DNA of 64,000 nt, taken from positions 29,616,988 to 29,680,987 of the forward strand of contig CM060465.1 of NCBI GenBank assembly GCA_030544235.1. The letters run 5' to 3'. The notes beneath the pieces were generated by a model. That model searched no databases. It saw only the letters and a list, made by a program, of their open reading frames with translations, and had not been told where the DNA came from. This DNA comes from Lepturacanthus savala (Eukaryota > Chordata > Actinopteri > Scombriformes > Trichiuridae). Shown in pieces: positions 23,850 through 37,719 of this stretch. The position numbers and the translations under genes are program-made. Each line of letters starts with the position of its first letter. Positions within the stretch are counted from its first letter, which is position 1.

Positions 23850-25001
23850 ATGGAAAAGCCAGGAGTTACAGTCGGCGAAATTCGCCCATTCATCAAAACC
23901 TTTTTTGAAGGAATCACAGCAGAACAATGGAATCAGTTGACATCGGGTAAACCTGACGATGTCAATGAAGCCCTGCTAGTGGAGCTATTGTTGGAAATGA
24001 TAACATGCATTTCAAACACAGTTGTAGTACGTCTACAGCCCAAAGAACTAATCAGTGAACAGGATGTTCACGCTATCATGGGTGAAACTGTGCACAAGAG
24101 CTTCGCTCAGGAACTGGATGTGGAGGAGCTTCTTGTCCCCTGTGCTGAGTTGACAAAACAACTAGTAACAGAGGTGACAGCAAGTGTAAACCTCTTCATC
24201 TCTGATTCCACTTCTGGGGAGACATTTAAGAACAAGCATGTCATTCCCCCCGGAAGACGTGATGCCATGATCCATCAGGCTGGTAACATGATGAAGAAAA
24301 TCGCCACAAAGGTAAAACACGTGTCTTCACCTCTGACCAAGGAGGATTCCCAAGAGGAAGAGGGCCACGGTCAAACAGCAGTCGAGGCCTTTGGAATCAA
24401 GGACGAAGACAGCGTTGTGACTACAGCTAGCAGTGAGAAGGTGGAGCAGCCAATTTTGGATAATGAGCTTTTAATCCAAAAGAGGCTGACAGAGAGCATC
24501 GGAGAGGAGGTTACAACAAAGTCTGGGGATGAAGAAATTAAGAAAACCTCAGAGAAGAAAGAAAAGAACAAAGAGATGTGCAGCCATCTTGTTGTAAAAG
24601 TGATGTCTCGGATCTTCGAGGACATTCGTGGAAGTCCAACAAAGACAGCGTCCTTTATCCAGTGTGTCATCGATAAAACATGGGCACTAGTCGAGGCGGC
24701 AGATTTTGACATAGAACCAACAACATATCAAAACCTCTGCAAAGCCATTGTTCGAGATCTGAATGACAAAATGGTGGTGCTCTCAATTGTATCAGAGAGG
24801 CCAGGAATCCAGGAAAAGATAGCTGCCATTATCACAGCTTATCTGACCTCACCACCAAAAAAGAAGCGCAGTGGCATCTGCCGTTTCTTTTCATCTGTGG
24901 GCAGATTTTGTAATATGGTCCTCTGTGGGCCAAGTTATGCTCTTGCTAAAAGGCTTGATGAATGTTGTATTTGTCTGCCTTCAAATAATTCATCAGCATA
25001 A
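23850..25001 (+). CDS. Intronless gene, unknown 383-residue protein
   Basis: I do not recognise this protein. The frame is open without interruption from the ATG at 23850 (context ccaccaATGG) to TAA at 24999-25001. An upstream extension to 23799 contains no ATG. The N-terminal part (residues 10-160) is predicted mostly helical, with stretches such as ALLVELLLEMITCISNTVVV. The middle (165-243) is rich in Glu, Lys, Ser and Thr and looks disordered. A second helical part covers 243-333. A basic cluster PPKKKRSG (335-342), which could act as a nuclear signal, precedes a Cys-rich tail (344-376: CRFF, CNMVLC, CCICL). There is no signal peptide and no clear membrane segment. It has a TATA box upstream, polyadenylation signals near 25805 and 25818, and transposon ends on both sides. 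It could be a lineage-specific gene, a retroposed copy, or a domesticated element. Confidence 0.75.
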   Translation: MEKPGVTVGEIRPFIKTFFEGITAEQWNQLTSGKPDDVNEALLVELLLEMITCISNTVVVRLQPKELISEQDVHAIMGETVHKSFAQELDVEELLVPCAELTKQLVTEVTASVNLFISDSTSGETFKNKHVIPPGRRDAMIHQAGNMMKKIATKVKHVSSPLTKEDSQEEEGHGQTAVEAFGIKDEDSVVTTASSEKVEQPILDNELLIQKRLTESIGEEVTTKSGDEEIKKTSEKKEKNKEMCSHLVVKVMSRIFEDIRGSPTKTASFIQCVIDKTWALVEAADFDIEPTTYQNLCKAIVRDLNDKMVVLSIVSERPGIQEKIAAIITAYLTSPPKKKRSGICRFFSSVGRFCNMVLCGPSYALAKRLDECCICLPSNNSSA

Positions 25002-25835
25002 ATAGCTGTAGCCAATATGTCATCATGGCTGCAGTGAAAAGGACCTACAAACACCACAGATACAGACATCACAAACACATATTTGTCTACGAAGATGTTT
25101 TATCCATGAGGCTTCCTGAGTTTGTCGGTCTCACTAGTTCACGCTAGGTTGACTGAAACAGTGGAATGACACCACAGGTTCACCAAAGTACCTGACCCAC
25201 AGAGGTTGAACACCTGTGTCCACTGTCTTGGTTGAACTACATAGTGTGGACTGGTGAGACTGAATGTGAACTGAGGAGGCCTCAGAGGTAAAATGTTTTC
25301 CAGGACAACAACAAGATCAGTTGCCAGATGGACATATGTATATACTGTAAATAGTGTATATAAACAATGGGGATGGGGATTTGGGCAAAGGAGGGCAATG
25401 GATCAGCGTTCACGCCGCGTCCTCCGTCAGTACTTAGGTCGACCCAGGTCTTCCTCGGGAAACTAATGATCCTACTCACAGATGATATTTCAATTTCAGG
25501 AGCAGAAGAACGATCAGGGTTTTATCCTTCAACTCTGAGTTGACTTACTCTGAGATAGTAAACTCTGAGTATCTGTTTCCAGAACAGCTGATCTGAATTA
25601 GTTAAATCAGCTCTGAGTATGTTTACCTTGAGTTACACACATGCACAAAAAGCCATGATCAATGGAGCACCAATACCATGAGTAACTATGGCAACAGACA
25701 TGACTGCAGATTATTTAATATTAATTTAATATTTAAAACACCAAACATACTTTATTCCACTAATGTCATTGTGGCAGTAGTTTCTGGGACACTACTAGCT
25801 AGTAAATAAAGATATCAAATAAAAACATTTCCAAA
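25002..25835 (+). other. Probable 3'UTR of the intronless gene, overlapping a transposon fragment
   Basis: No AATAAA occurs until 25805-25810 and 25818-25823, so the transcript probably runs to about 25835. The segment at about 25515-25720 (aactctgagttgacttactctgag and repeated variants, then gagtaactatggcaacaga) looks like the end region of a teleost PIF/Harbinger-type element. If so, the gene may borrow its polyadenylation site from repeat DNA. Confidence 0.45.
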
Positions 25836-25859
25836 TGCACATTGTAAATGGTTTATGAT

Positions 25860-25873
25860 GTGATGTCATCAGT
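25860..25873. repeat. 14-bp direct repeat, right copy (GTGATGTCATCAGT)
   Basis: Exact match to 23714-23727. It is followed immediately by aggggtgtgacgag, the start of a transposon end. Confidence 0.8.
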
Positions 25874-26000
25874 AGGGGTGTGACGAGACCCGAGATTGGG
25901 TTCACGAGATCGGGACGAGACGAGACCCCTACTTAAAAGATGTTAAGATACAAACGATACAGTAAAGGATCCATCATAATATCACAGTAGTTTCACTTAA
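25873..26000 (+). mobile_element. Transposon terminus of the same family as 23270-23686
   Basis: TAGGGGTGTGACGAG followed by cgagac words mirrors the minus-strand start of the element at 23686. The two termini face each other across the intronless gene, so this is a second copy running rightwards and not the other end of the same element. Its right edge is uncertain. Confidence 0.55.
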
Positions 26001-26248
26001 CGCGACACTTTAATAGAATATAAATAAAAGTAACTACAAGTAAAAGTATAAAAGTAGTGAAGCGGAAGTATAAAGTAGTATTAAATACTCGAATAAAGCA
26101 CCCAAAATGTAGTTGCGGTTCTTTTTATTTAAATATATTTGGCAATCATCCTTCTCCAGTCGTTCTGCAGCGTCACTACAGCGCCTCTGTACGTCATTGC
26201 GTCACTTCCTGGCGCAGGCGCAAAATAGTTTTTTCTGTCGCGTGTGCG

Positions 26249-26271
26249 GCCTCTCTTCCTCCACCGCCATC
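26249..26271 (+). promoter_or_regulatory. rps13: rps13 5'-terminal oligopyrimidine (TOP) leader
   Basis: A pyrimidine run, CCTCTCTTCCTCC (about 26250-26262), lies just before the ATG at 26272. Ribosomal protein mRNAs start with such tracts, through which growth signals control their translation. No TATA box is visible, as usual for this class. Confidence 0.65.
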
Positions 26272-29524
<3,253 letters not shown>

Positions 29525-29869
29525 ACTCTTCACTTTTTGGATAAATAAAAGCGTTTAAATTGGAACTTGTTTTGTCTGGATTTATTGCTTAATGTTCATA
29601 TCTTGTTTAAAATGTTTATTTTTGATTAACAAACCATTGTTTAACTTGGTTTAGTTAACACATTTCAGCTATTTTCTCTAAGTTGTTATGTAAGGGAAAG
29701 TAAAACAGCAGAGGAGTATGGAGTATGACATAGAAATGAAACAATTTTAATGTTTTTTTTTTTTTTTTGCTTTTCATTTACTTGGAGTTTTAATTCTGTA
29801 ATCACTAATTTCGGTTTAATTTTAGCTAAGAGTGTATTCGACGTAGGTGGAGCAGTTACGGGAATTTTC

Positions 29870-30010
29870 CATGCGTCATACGTCACGTAATCTGACGTTG
29901 GGGTTTATCAGAAAGCGAACGGTTGGTGACTGACAGCCGCTGCGTCCAATCACAGCGTCGTGTGACGTCACGCACGTTATATTAACGCGCTGTGTCGCCA
30001 CAGTGAAACA
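29870..30010 (+). promoter_or_regulatory. ppp1r15 promoter: CCAAT, CRE and TATA-like elements
   Basis: CCAAT lies at 29946-29950, the palindromic CRE TGACGTCA at 29963-29970, and a TATA-like TTATATTA at about 29978-29985. A second ACGTCA cluster with ATGCGTCAT is at about 29873-29890. CRE/ATF sites fit a gene of the integrated stress response, where ATF4 and relatives drive PPP1R15 family members. Start of transcription is expected near 30010. Confidence 0.6.
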
Positions 30011-30024
30011 CTCGCACTTTTACC

Positions 30025-30078
30025 ATGACAAAGACAACACGAACAGAGAACATGGAGACAAGGCAAGAACCCATTTGA
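30025..30078 (+). promoter_or_regulatory. Upstream ORF 1 of ppp1r15 (17 codons)
   Basis: ATG at 30025 (context taccATGa), stop TGA at 30076-30078. It lies wholly in the predicted 5' leader and ends before the second upstream ORF. Family knowledge: PPP1R15A and PPP1R15B mRNAs carry upstream ORFs that hold back translation until eIF2alpha is phosphorylated. Confidence 0.6.
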
Positions 30079-30099
30079 GGAAGGATATCTACAAAAAAA

Positions 30100-30210
30100 A
30101 TGGCAAAAACCTACCGGAAAATGAAGCGACAGCTCAACAACGACGCTCATTGGTCACCAACAAATACGAGAAATCTGAGAGTTTTCGACGAGGAATACCA
30201 GAATACGTGA
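30100..30210 (+). promoter_or_regulatory. Upstream ORF 2 of ppp1r15 (36 codons)
   Basis: ATG at 30100 in a strong context (aaaATGG), stop TGA at 30208-30210, 59 bases before the main ATG at 30270. The peptide starts MAKTYRKMKRQLNND and is basic at its N-terminus. Its good context and short gap to the main start fit a barrier that ribosomes bypass under stress. Confidence 0.6.
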
Positions 30211-30269
30211 TTATTTTTGTTTTCCGCCTCAAACGGTATCGACACAGAGCCGAAAAAAGGAGAGAGAAA

Positions 30270-32312
30270 ATGGCCACGATGGTTGGTTCTGAGAAGAGTT
30301 GTGAACGGACGGCGATGGAGAAGTTCGGTAGCGGGGGGATGGCGCTTCTGCCTTGGACCAAACAGCTACTCACCGTGCTGTGGGAACAGCTTCGGCTGCT
30401 GGTTCAAGTCATTTACTACACCTTCATGTCCGGTAAGAAGGACGCTGCTGGCTATTTTTACTCACTCGGGTTGTAAATTGATACGTTTACTATGATGCGT
30501 TTACGGTAACCGGACAGTCCAGTGCTGGTTCGCCAATACGTTTAGTTGTTTTAACACAAATATAGCTTTAGTTGCTATTACAATATGTTTTATTGAGGTA
30601 AAGTATTTTGTCTCATTTCCCATAAATTCCCATAAGTTGTAGGGATTCTACAACTCACTATTACGTATTACACCATATACATATAGATTCATAACATAAC
30701 AATTCTCCAGTAGTGTTGTTATGTTATGAATGTTATACCGACTTGAAATTATCACTTTTAAAAATGCCAGTAACCAGCTTTTACTTCTGATTACAACTTC
30801 CAACATGGTGAGTAATAACTAAAGCATCATTACAGGTGATGTATTATTAAGGGTTTTCCCTAAATGACAGTATATGAGGCTGAGGTGCAGCACCGAAGCT
30901 GAATGCAAAATAAATGCAAAAGAATCAAAACTAACTAAATGAGGTTTCGTTCGTCCCTGTGGGGTTTTTTTTAGTTTTCGTTTTGGTTCTTCATTTATGG
31001 TCCAAAATGTTGAAATTGGCTGTTTTTTAATTGAAAAACAAATGACAAATACACACACTCAAGTTTTCCAAACCCTGTGACTTATCCTATTTGTCCCTAA
31101 CAACCAGCCATATTAGGAGTATTATATTTATAGGTAGGAGTTTACTTCCTATAATATTCCCAGAAACATTAAAAGCTTTTTAATCACAATAAAGATCAGT
31201 TCACTTAGTTCTAAAGGATATTATAATACACTACTTACAATAAGTCAAGGATATTATTTTCATGAGAAAATTTGGTCTAAATTAGTCAAAGTTCTCTCTT
31301 ATATTACTAATAATGAACGAGAAGAAACACCATTTTCAGATTTATTTCACCAAAAATGGATGAAATCCACTAAGGTTCTCATAATATCCCTACATTTTTG
31401 TGAGTAGTGTCATAAACCCATCATTATATTTTATTTAAATCATTGTCATTTGGATTTTGTGCCTCTGTTAACGTTTTCTTCCTCTCCCTCCCCAGTTTTC
31501 CAGATGTTCAGGTTTGAGGTCCACGTAAGAATCACAGACGAGACGGGTCAACACATCCAGCACATGGGCACGGCGGCCAACCCCACCGAGACCTTCCTGT
31601 TCTCCTCGCTGTTCGAGGAGTCCGGCTCGGGTCCGCTCTCCAACTTCTGTGCAGACGTCGGCGGCAAGTCCACCGCCGAGGCCCTGCTGTCCAGCCTGTG
31701 CGCCGACGACCTGTGCTGCGGCCTGGTGGACGACTTCGTGACGAGGAGCGGCAGCGCCGAGGACGGCATCTTCCTGGGCCACCAGTCCAGCTGGAACGTG
31801 GGCTTCCCCGGCGACTGGAACATCTTCGTGTCGAGCACCGACTGCTCTGGTTCCAGCGAGACCTGCCACGAGAACATCTTCAAACGGGACAGCTCAGAGG
31901 AGGAGAGGAGCCCCCACTGGAGCAGCGAGGAGGACCAGAACGCGGCGGAGTTTGACAGCGAGGAAAGCAAAGCGCTCTGGGAGTCCCTGTCCAAGTCCAG
32001 TGACCCTTACAACCCCTTCTTTTTCTCCGCCTGCATCTCCACAAACGCGGACATGGGGAGAAGTAAAAGCAAATCACAGGACAGCAGCGACACCGACCTT
32101 GTGCCGTTGAGCGTGGCCAGCGAGGAGCTGCTGGGCCCTCTGGGCCTCAACATCTGGGTCAGCCGCTCCGACAGCGAGAGCAGCTGGAGCAGCTGGGCCA
32201 GCTCGGACGGCTCCAGCCCCGACGTCGACCGGGAAGAGAGCGAGCGGCTCCTGGAGTTCTTCAGGAGCCCAGACGACCCCTACAACCCCATGTGTTTCAC
32301 CGCGTGCACGGT

Positions 32313-32351
<39 letters not shown>

Positions 32352-33588
32352 AGCCCCCCGACCGGCCTCGCTGCCCAGGCCGCCCTCCAGGTCGGACACG
32401 GACACCGAGGAGAGGGAGGGCGGCTCCCCTCCGTCTTTGTCCGAGGACGACGAGGAGGAGCGCCTGTGGGAGGCACTCTGCCAGAAGAACGACCCCTATC
32501 ACCCCCTCAACTTCCAGGCCCGGCTCCACAGCGCCCCCGAAGTCCAGCCCTCGCAGAGACCGTCCGTAAAGGGCGAGAAATGCAAAGAGGGAGAGATGAC
32601 GCCCAAGAGGCCCAGAGTCACCAAACCCGCTCTACCACAGAGACAGCTGAAGCATCACTCCCACCCAGACACAACTCTGGTGCCATGGAAACGACCCGGG
32701 CAAACGTCCCCCTCAACTCCAGAGAAAAAGAAAGAAAGCAAGTCCAGCACCACCCCCAAAAAGGTTATTATCTAGTAATGTTTTATAGTTGAACATACAC
32801 AAGACAATATTAGATTTAAGGGTCCAGTGATAAACTTGAGCTTGAAATTAAACTAGAGTCCTCTGTGACTCTTTTCCTTCACATTTTTCCTACACTTTTA
32901 TCTGCCCTGGTCGATTTTTAGAAATCTTCCAGCCAGCAGGAGGACGTGTCTGACTAAACCAGAGATATGACACAGGAGGGAGTCGGCCGTTGGCTGTTGC
33001 AACCGCCCGTGTGATAAGAGGCGATTCCTGCCTCAGTCGGCAGTTCTGTACTCTCTGTTCAGCGGAGTTGTTGTTTGCGGTCGTTAAGCAACGCCACCGG
33101 TCGTCATGACTAAGCCGAGTCATGTGACTCCAGTGAGACAGCGGAGCCTGACTAATACATGAGCGAGTATAGGTTGCAGCAGGATTGCAAAGCCCTCTCC
33201 AAAAACAAAACAAAAAAAACTCGTCAAAAAGTTAACAGAATAAGTGGAGTCTCACTGGATCATTCTATGATGTGTTGAGTAGTTGTGAAAACCAGCCTTT
33301 TGCTTATTTGAACTTTGGATCCACAAACAGTCCTGGACAAAGTGTATTCATGTGTCTGGTCTTTATTCTGGATTTCAGGTGCAGTTTTCTCCTCTGGTCC
33401 AGGTCCACGTCATGAAGACCTGGCCTTTCGCCCGCCAGGCGTCCCGCAAAGGACACTGGGAGGAAATGGCGCGGGACCGCGACCGCTTCCGGCGGCGGAT
33501 CCGCGACACAGAGGAAACCATCGGCCGCTGCTTCAGCCCCGCCCACAGAGAGAGGATCCGGGCCTACCTGGACGGTGCCTTGAAATAA
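30270..33588 (+). CDS. ppp1r15b: PPP1R15-family protein (ppp1r15b-like), eIF2alpha phosphatase regulatory subunit
   Basis: Regulatory subunit that brings protein phosphatase 1 to phosphorylated eIF2alpha and so restores translation after stress. Three coding exons (30270-30432, 31496-32763, 33379-33588) sum to 546 residues plus stop. The first ATG in frame is 30270. Residues 24-60 (ALLPWTKQLLTVLWEQLRLL and on) form an amphipathic/hydrophobic helix like the ER-associating N-terminus of the family. Three acidic repeats end in DPYNP-type motifs: from L215 (DPYNPFFFSA), L306 (DPYNPMCFTA) and L378 (DPYHPLNFQA). PPP1R15B has the same LWxxF...DPYNPxNF repeats, which is why I prefer B. The PP1-binding KVxF motif is KVQF (477-480), built across the last intron. 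The conserved tail follows: KGHWEEMARDRDRFRRRI, then ETEETIG-like DTEETIGRCF. A run of 12 Ser lies at 328-339. The donor at 32764 (gttatt) is weak. Confidence 0.88.
32314..32349 (+). repeat. Coding (AGC)12 trinucleotide repeat
   Basis: Twelve consecutive AGC codons encode poly-Ser within the ppp1r15b-like protein, between the second and third DPYNP repeats. A pure codon run of this kind is prone to length polymorphism. Confidence 0.9.
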
Positions 33589-34340
33589 AAAAAACAAAAC
33601 ATCAAAGCTCACCCCCCCCCTTCGAACACTGAATGTTTCATTTCCTTTTTACGGATGAGGACTCGTGATTGGTTGCAATGCAACGGCGATTTTTGATTTA
33701 GGCCAATTTAGGAATTTGATGTTAGGCCAACTTTTAATGTTTCAACCCTTGTACCTCAAAAGGTTTTTTATACGTTTGTGCACTGATTGACACTTTCTCA
33801 TATTAACCTCAGCATTAATGTGTGGAATGTTGTTGTTTTTTTTTGTATGCCTTATATAAATGACCTAGTAATGTAACTTATTGACGCCCTATGGAGCTTG
33901 TTGGTTATTTTTCACCGGTTTTAACTGTCCGTGTTCGTAACTCAGTGGTGACTCTAGATGTTAAAAGTAGATCCCGATGGCGGCATCAGGAAGCAGAGCT
34001 TTACATTACAAAGTGTTTCGAAGAAGTTCTATTTAAGCATGATGGATACAAGTTCTGGTGCAGTTTCTTGTCTTACTGTTCAGATATTTTAGTTCTTGAT
34101 ATTTATTTATTTGCCTTGTATTTTCTTATATTACGGCACATAATAGAAGTTTTTTTTAGCACTGAGTGTGACGATAAATGTCTCTTAATATTCTTATTAC
34201 TATATTTACGGGAATGATTCAGACACTTTGTCCAATGTGACTCACTCGGCTTCTCGTGGTAACATCATGTAGCTGAAAATATGTCCCACAACGTGTGGCC
34301 AATTTGTCATTAGGTGCTTTGTTGAATAAATACTATTTGT
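33589..34340 (+). other. Probable 3'UTR of the ppp1r15b-like gene
   Basis: AT-rich non-coding sequence after the stop. The first convincing AATAAA is at about 34325 (tgaataaatac). The UTR is probably about 750 bases long; the end is inferred. Confidence 0.4.
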
Positions 34341-35209
34341 ATAAATTCTATCATAGCTTTGTGTTTTGCAGATGGAGGGAGACCACGCATGGGTTATATC
34401 TAAAAAGAGATGCATCTCTTACTCGACTTATTGCAACCAAACACCACTGGACACAAGCCTTGACTGAATCCACTTCCTATTTCAACTCCCGCTTATTTAT
34501 GTAAATTATTTTCAGTCACTTGTCTGTCTGCCAATTCCTGCCTGGGGCGTGTCCCTTATTTATAGAGTCTGCAGGCATAGTATGTGACATTCAGATAGCG
34601 GACAAGGTCCCAGAAATGTGTAGGCAACACGCACTGCAGGAAATAGTCTGATACGTTTAAAGCTGGAAAATCATCAGCTGTTGCAGCCTATTTAAGGTCG
34701 AGGAAGATCGAATTGATTGAAATCTGATTTGATGTATTCTGTGTAAAGTTGAAATCTTTGTCACTGCTGCTGGTCTGATCGCCTCCTAAAATGACAGAAA
34801 CATGGAAAATCTTTACCCGCCTTAATTAAATTAGCAGATTTGAAGAAATATTATACACAAACATGTTTAATGGAACTATCTAAATTGGCTTTTTTTTACA
34901 TTTTAAATGTTGATTCACCAGCATTTCAATGATTATTTTTCAACGTGAAAATCTGAAAGGCAGCTTATCATGCTGCTGAAAAGAAATCATATGCAACCTG
35001 GAGTAATAAAAACCTAAATTGAAGCCTTTTTGATGCGCAAATCCAAAATAAATCAGTGTGTACTGGGTTATATTGTGTATCCAGTTTGTATTTCAATTAT
35101 GAAAGATCCAATAAAACATCTACATTGTGTAGAAATGGTCCAAAATAATATGGATTTTTTTTTTTGATTTATTCATCTCTCCCTTTCTGTTTCTGTCTCT
35201 CTCTCCCCC

Positions 35210-35245
<36 letters not shown>

Positions 35246-35405
35246 CCTGGAGCTTATAATTTCCCAGATGGCCGTGAGTCTCCGTGCAGACTTACTGCTG
35301 TAAGGCTGTCGTAAGACAAGGGTTAAAAACACCAAGTATGATGAAATGACTTACCTTTGGGATGAAATCAATTAGCAGGTCTCCGCCGCTGCCTCCTCCC
35401 CTTCC

Positions 35406-35438
<33 letters not shown>

Positions 35439-36720
35439 AAATCATGGTGCAAAGGTGAGCAATCGATGACACTGTTGCTGTGCTGCAGCTACGGGTCTTC
35501 TCCCACACGTTGAGTACGGAATTGATCTCCTGCTGCTCTCAATGCACACAAAACTAAAATTAAGAGTCTTTTTTTTTAGGTTAGTGGTTTATACACGGCA
35601 CCAAAATGATGGAATTCAGTTCTGATTTAATATTAATGAGCTGCAGCATCTGTGTACATTTCACAGCATCACGGAGGCAGCCCGCTGCTCCATAAAAACC
35701 TGTCAGCGAGGCTCTTTTGCAGCACCAGAATAGCAACGGTTTTCAATAAGTAAACAGCACGAATCCCATCTGGCGCGGAACAAAGAGTTTTGAAATATCA
35801 TCCGAGGATGGGGAGGGAGGAGGGTTTGGGGAAAAAGAAAAAAAGGGGGGCACATGCATGCTCAGGAAATGCTGGAGAGGGAGAAAAAAAAAAGATAAAA
35901 GCTGAGCAATTATTTATTCATTTATTTGATTTAACCCTTATATAAATAGGAAATCCCACTGAGACTAAAGCTCTTTTGCAAGGGAAACCTCAAGAACATG
36001 TTAACCTATAAAACATCATCCTACAGAATAGAGAACAGCTCAAACACACACTTAGTAATCGTTGGTTTTGTTTTTGGCTGTTTTAAATCATCTGTTGCTG
36101 CCTTTCAGCCTCTAGAAACAGTCCCTCCTGTCTGGGAGTCCATAAGACTCGTACAATTGGAAATCTTGTTTGTCCGCCTGCTTTTTTTTTTTTCAACAAC
36201 GGCTGAACAAATTGACTCCCTCAGCACACGAGGAGAAGATGAGCTGCATTGGAACTGGCTCTGGAGAGAAAATTCAATGTTTGAGGAACATTCTGATGGA
36301 CTCTACAGTGAGAGTTGAACTGTGAAAGAAGCGACTTTCCCCATTTCTTCTTTTTTTTCCAGTAACTGTGAATATCACAGGTCAATATGTCCCCAATTAA
36401 TTTGTTTTTCTCTTCTGTTGTGTTGTATTTGACGCTCTGGTTATTGATACTTTAACCTCTTAAGCCCTCGGCCTATTTTTCTGTGCTTCTTAATGAGATG
36501 CCCAGTAGAAATATGGAATATCTTCACAAGCGCAAAGGTTATGTACTTAAACCTGACATCAAAAGAAATCTACACACGAGGTGACTACAGAATTTATGCA
36601 ATTACTGCAATTCATGCTGCTGTGAAAGAGAAAACGAGGCTGGAATATTGTAACAAAAATCTGCAAATGAAAATACTTTATTTAGTGTTGTAGCGTCGTA
36701 GAGTTTTTTTTTTCGCACAT
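34341..36720. other. Gene-free stretch, part 1
   Basis: No coding exon is supportable. CA microsatellites lie at 35212-35242 and 35412-35438. The segment 35600-35800 is unique and less AT-rich than its surroundings; I cannot tell from one sequence whether it is conserved. The end (36455-36712) is repeat R3, copy B. Confidence 0.5.
36455..36712 (-). repeat. Interspersed repeat R3, copy B
   Basis: In reverse orientation it shares aaaaataggcc, the gcaaaggttatgtacttaaacc block and gaggtgactac with copy A at 10245 and copy C at 39170. Confidence 0.6.
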
Positions 36721-36745
36721 ATTAGATATAATGATTCGATATAAG

Positions 36746-37022
36746 CAGAGCTGCATTAAGAATTCCAGGGACCCTGGGCAAATAAAAGAAATACACAAAC
36801 TGTTATTTGAAGGGCACCGAGCACAGTGTTTGGGGCATAAAAACAACCAAAAAACACGGTTTGAATTGTTTTTTTTATTTTTATATTTCCGGGGGTTGGT
36901 TCCTGTCCAGCTTTGGCCCCAATTTTGCCAATTTATTTAAAATCGTATTTGCTCGCTGGCCTCGGTGCCCGTCCAACCTTGATGCCCTGGGCAAGTTCCT
37001 CAATATGTTTAATCCGGCCCTG
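36746..37022. mobile_element. hAT-type MITE, 277 bp, with diverged 8-bp target duplication
   Basis: The left end CAGAGCTGCATTAAG and the inverted right end (AATCCGGCCCTG, i.e. CAGGGCCGGATT) pair with a few mismatches. Subterminal ccctgggca/tgccctggg words also mirror each other. The flanking octamers GATATAAG and GATACAGG agree at six of eight positions, as expected for an old hAT insertion. Confidence 0.65.
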
Positions 37023-37072
37023 GATACAGGCCAGTCTGTGCTTCAGCCTGTTCAACGGACAAGTTTTCTGCT

Positions 37073-37122
37073 GAAGAAGAAGAAGAAGAAGAAGAAGAAG
37101 AAGAAAAAGAAGAAGAAGAAGA
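37073..37122. repeat. GAA trinucleotide microsatellite
   Basis: About 50 bases of GAA with one interruption. A retroelement-like 3' tail follows at 37140-37352 (ends aatccttgaatccttg, typical of the short tandem tails of fish non-LTR elements). Confidence 0.85.
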
Positions 37123-37719
37123 ATAGCTTCAACAACCAGAGACATCAAGGTACATGCTGTGTTTTAACATCATATGATTCATCATACCATTGTACATTGT
37201 CCATAATAGCTTGTTTTATTGTATTTTATTATTTCTAGTCTTTAATCTATTTTATATTTATTTATAACTGAATATTAGGCTGCTCCGGGACCAGGGAATC
37301 AAATTCTGTGTACATGTGCTGAATGACAACAAAGAATCCTTGAATCCTTGTATCATAGAATACAAATATACTGTGTATACGAATGGCTTTTATATCAGTG
37401 ATTTAAAGAACATAAAACAAGAATCCAGTCTATCAGTCGTGCTGTTTCGAGGCTTTTTCTTGCATCATGATTAAGTTCTTTACAGCACAACCTCTGGCTT
37501 TTCCATGATGCAAGACTGTGGCACCATTGTTATCAAGCGAGTGCGTTTCCCCGATGCTGCGCCTTTGTTCCAGAGACGTTCTGAAGTTGACTTGATGACA
37601 TCAGCCGTGAGCTGTGAAGTGAAATAACAAAGTCTAATATCCCTATTTTAACTGCTGTGTGAGGACAGTGTCCAATCCGATGTCTCCCCGCCGGCCTTTC
37701 ATGTTACCGAGTGAACTGA

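Noticed and set aside
23714..25873. Processed retrogene with 14-bp target duplication
   Set aside because: No poly-A tract before the right repeat, and the left repeat lies upstream of the TATA box, outside any normal mRNA. Left open only as one reading of the direct repeat.
31468..32529. Long open frames antisense to, or in other frames of, the PPP1R15 exon 2 (31468-31869, 31548-31994, 32074-32529, 32292-32792)
   Set aside because: They are shadows of a GC-rich coding exon with biased codons. The + strand frame alone carries the family motifs.
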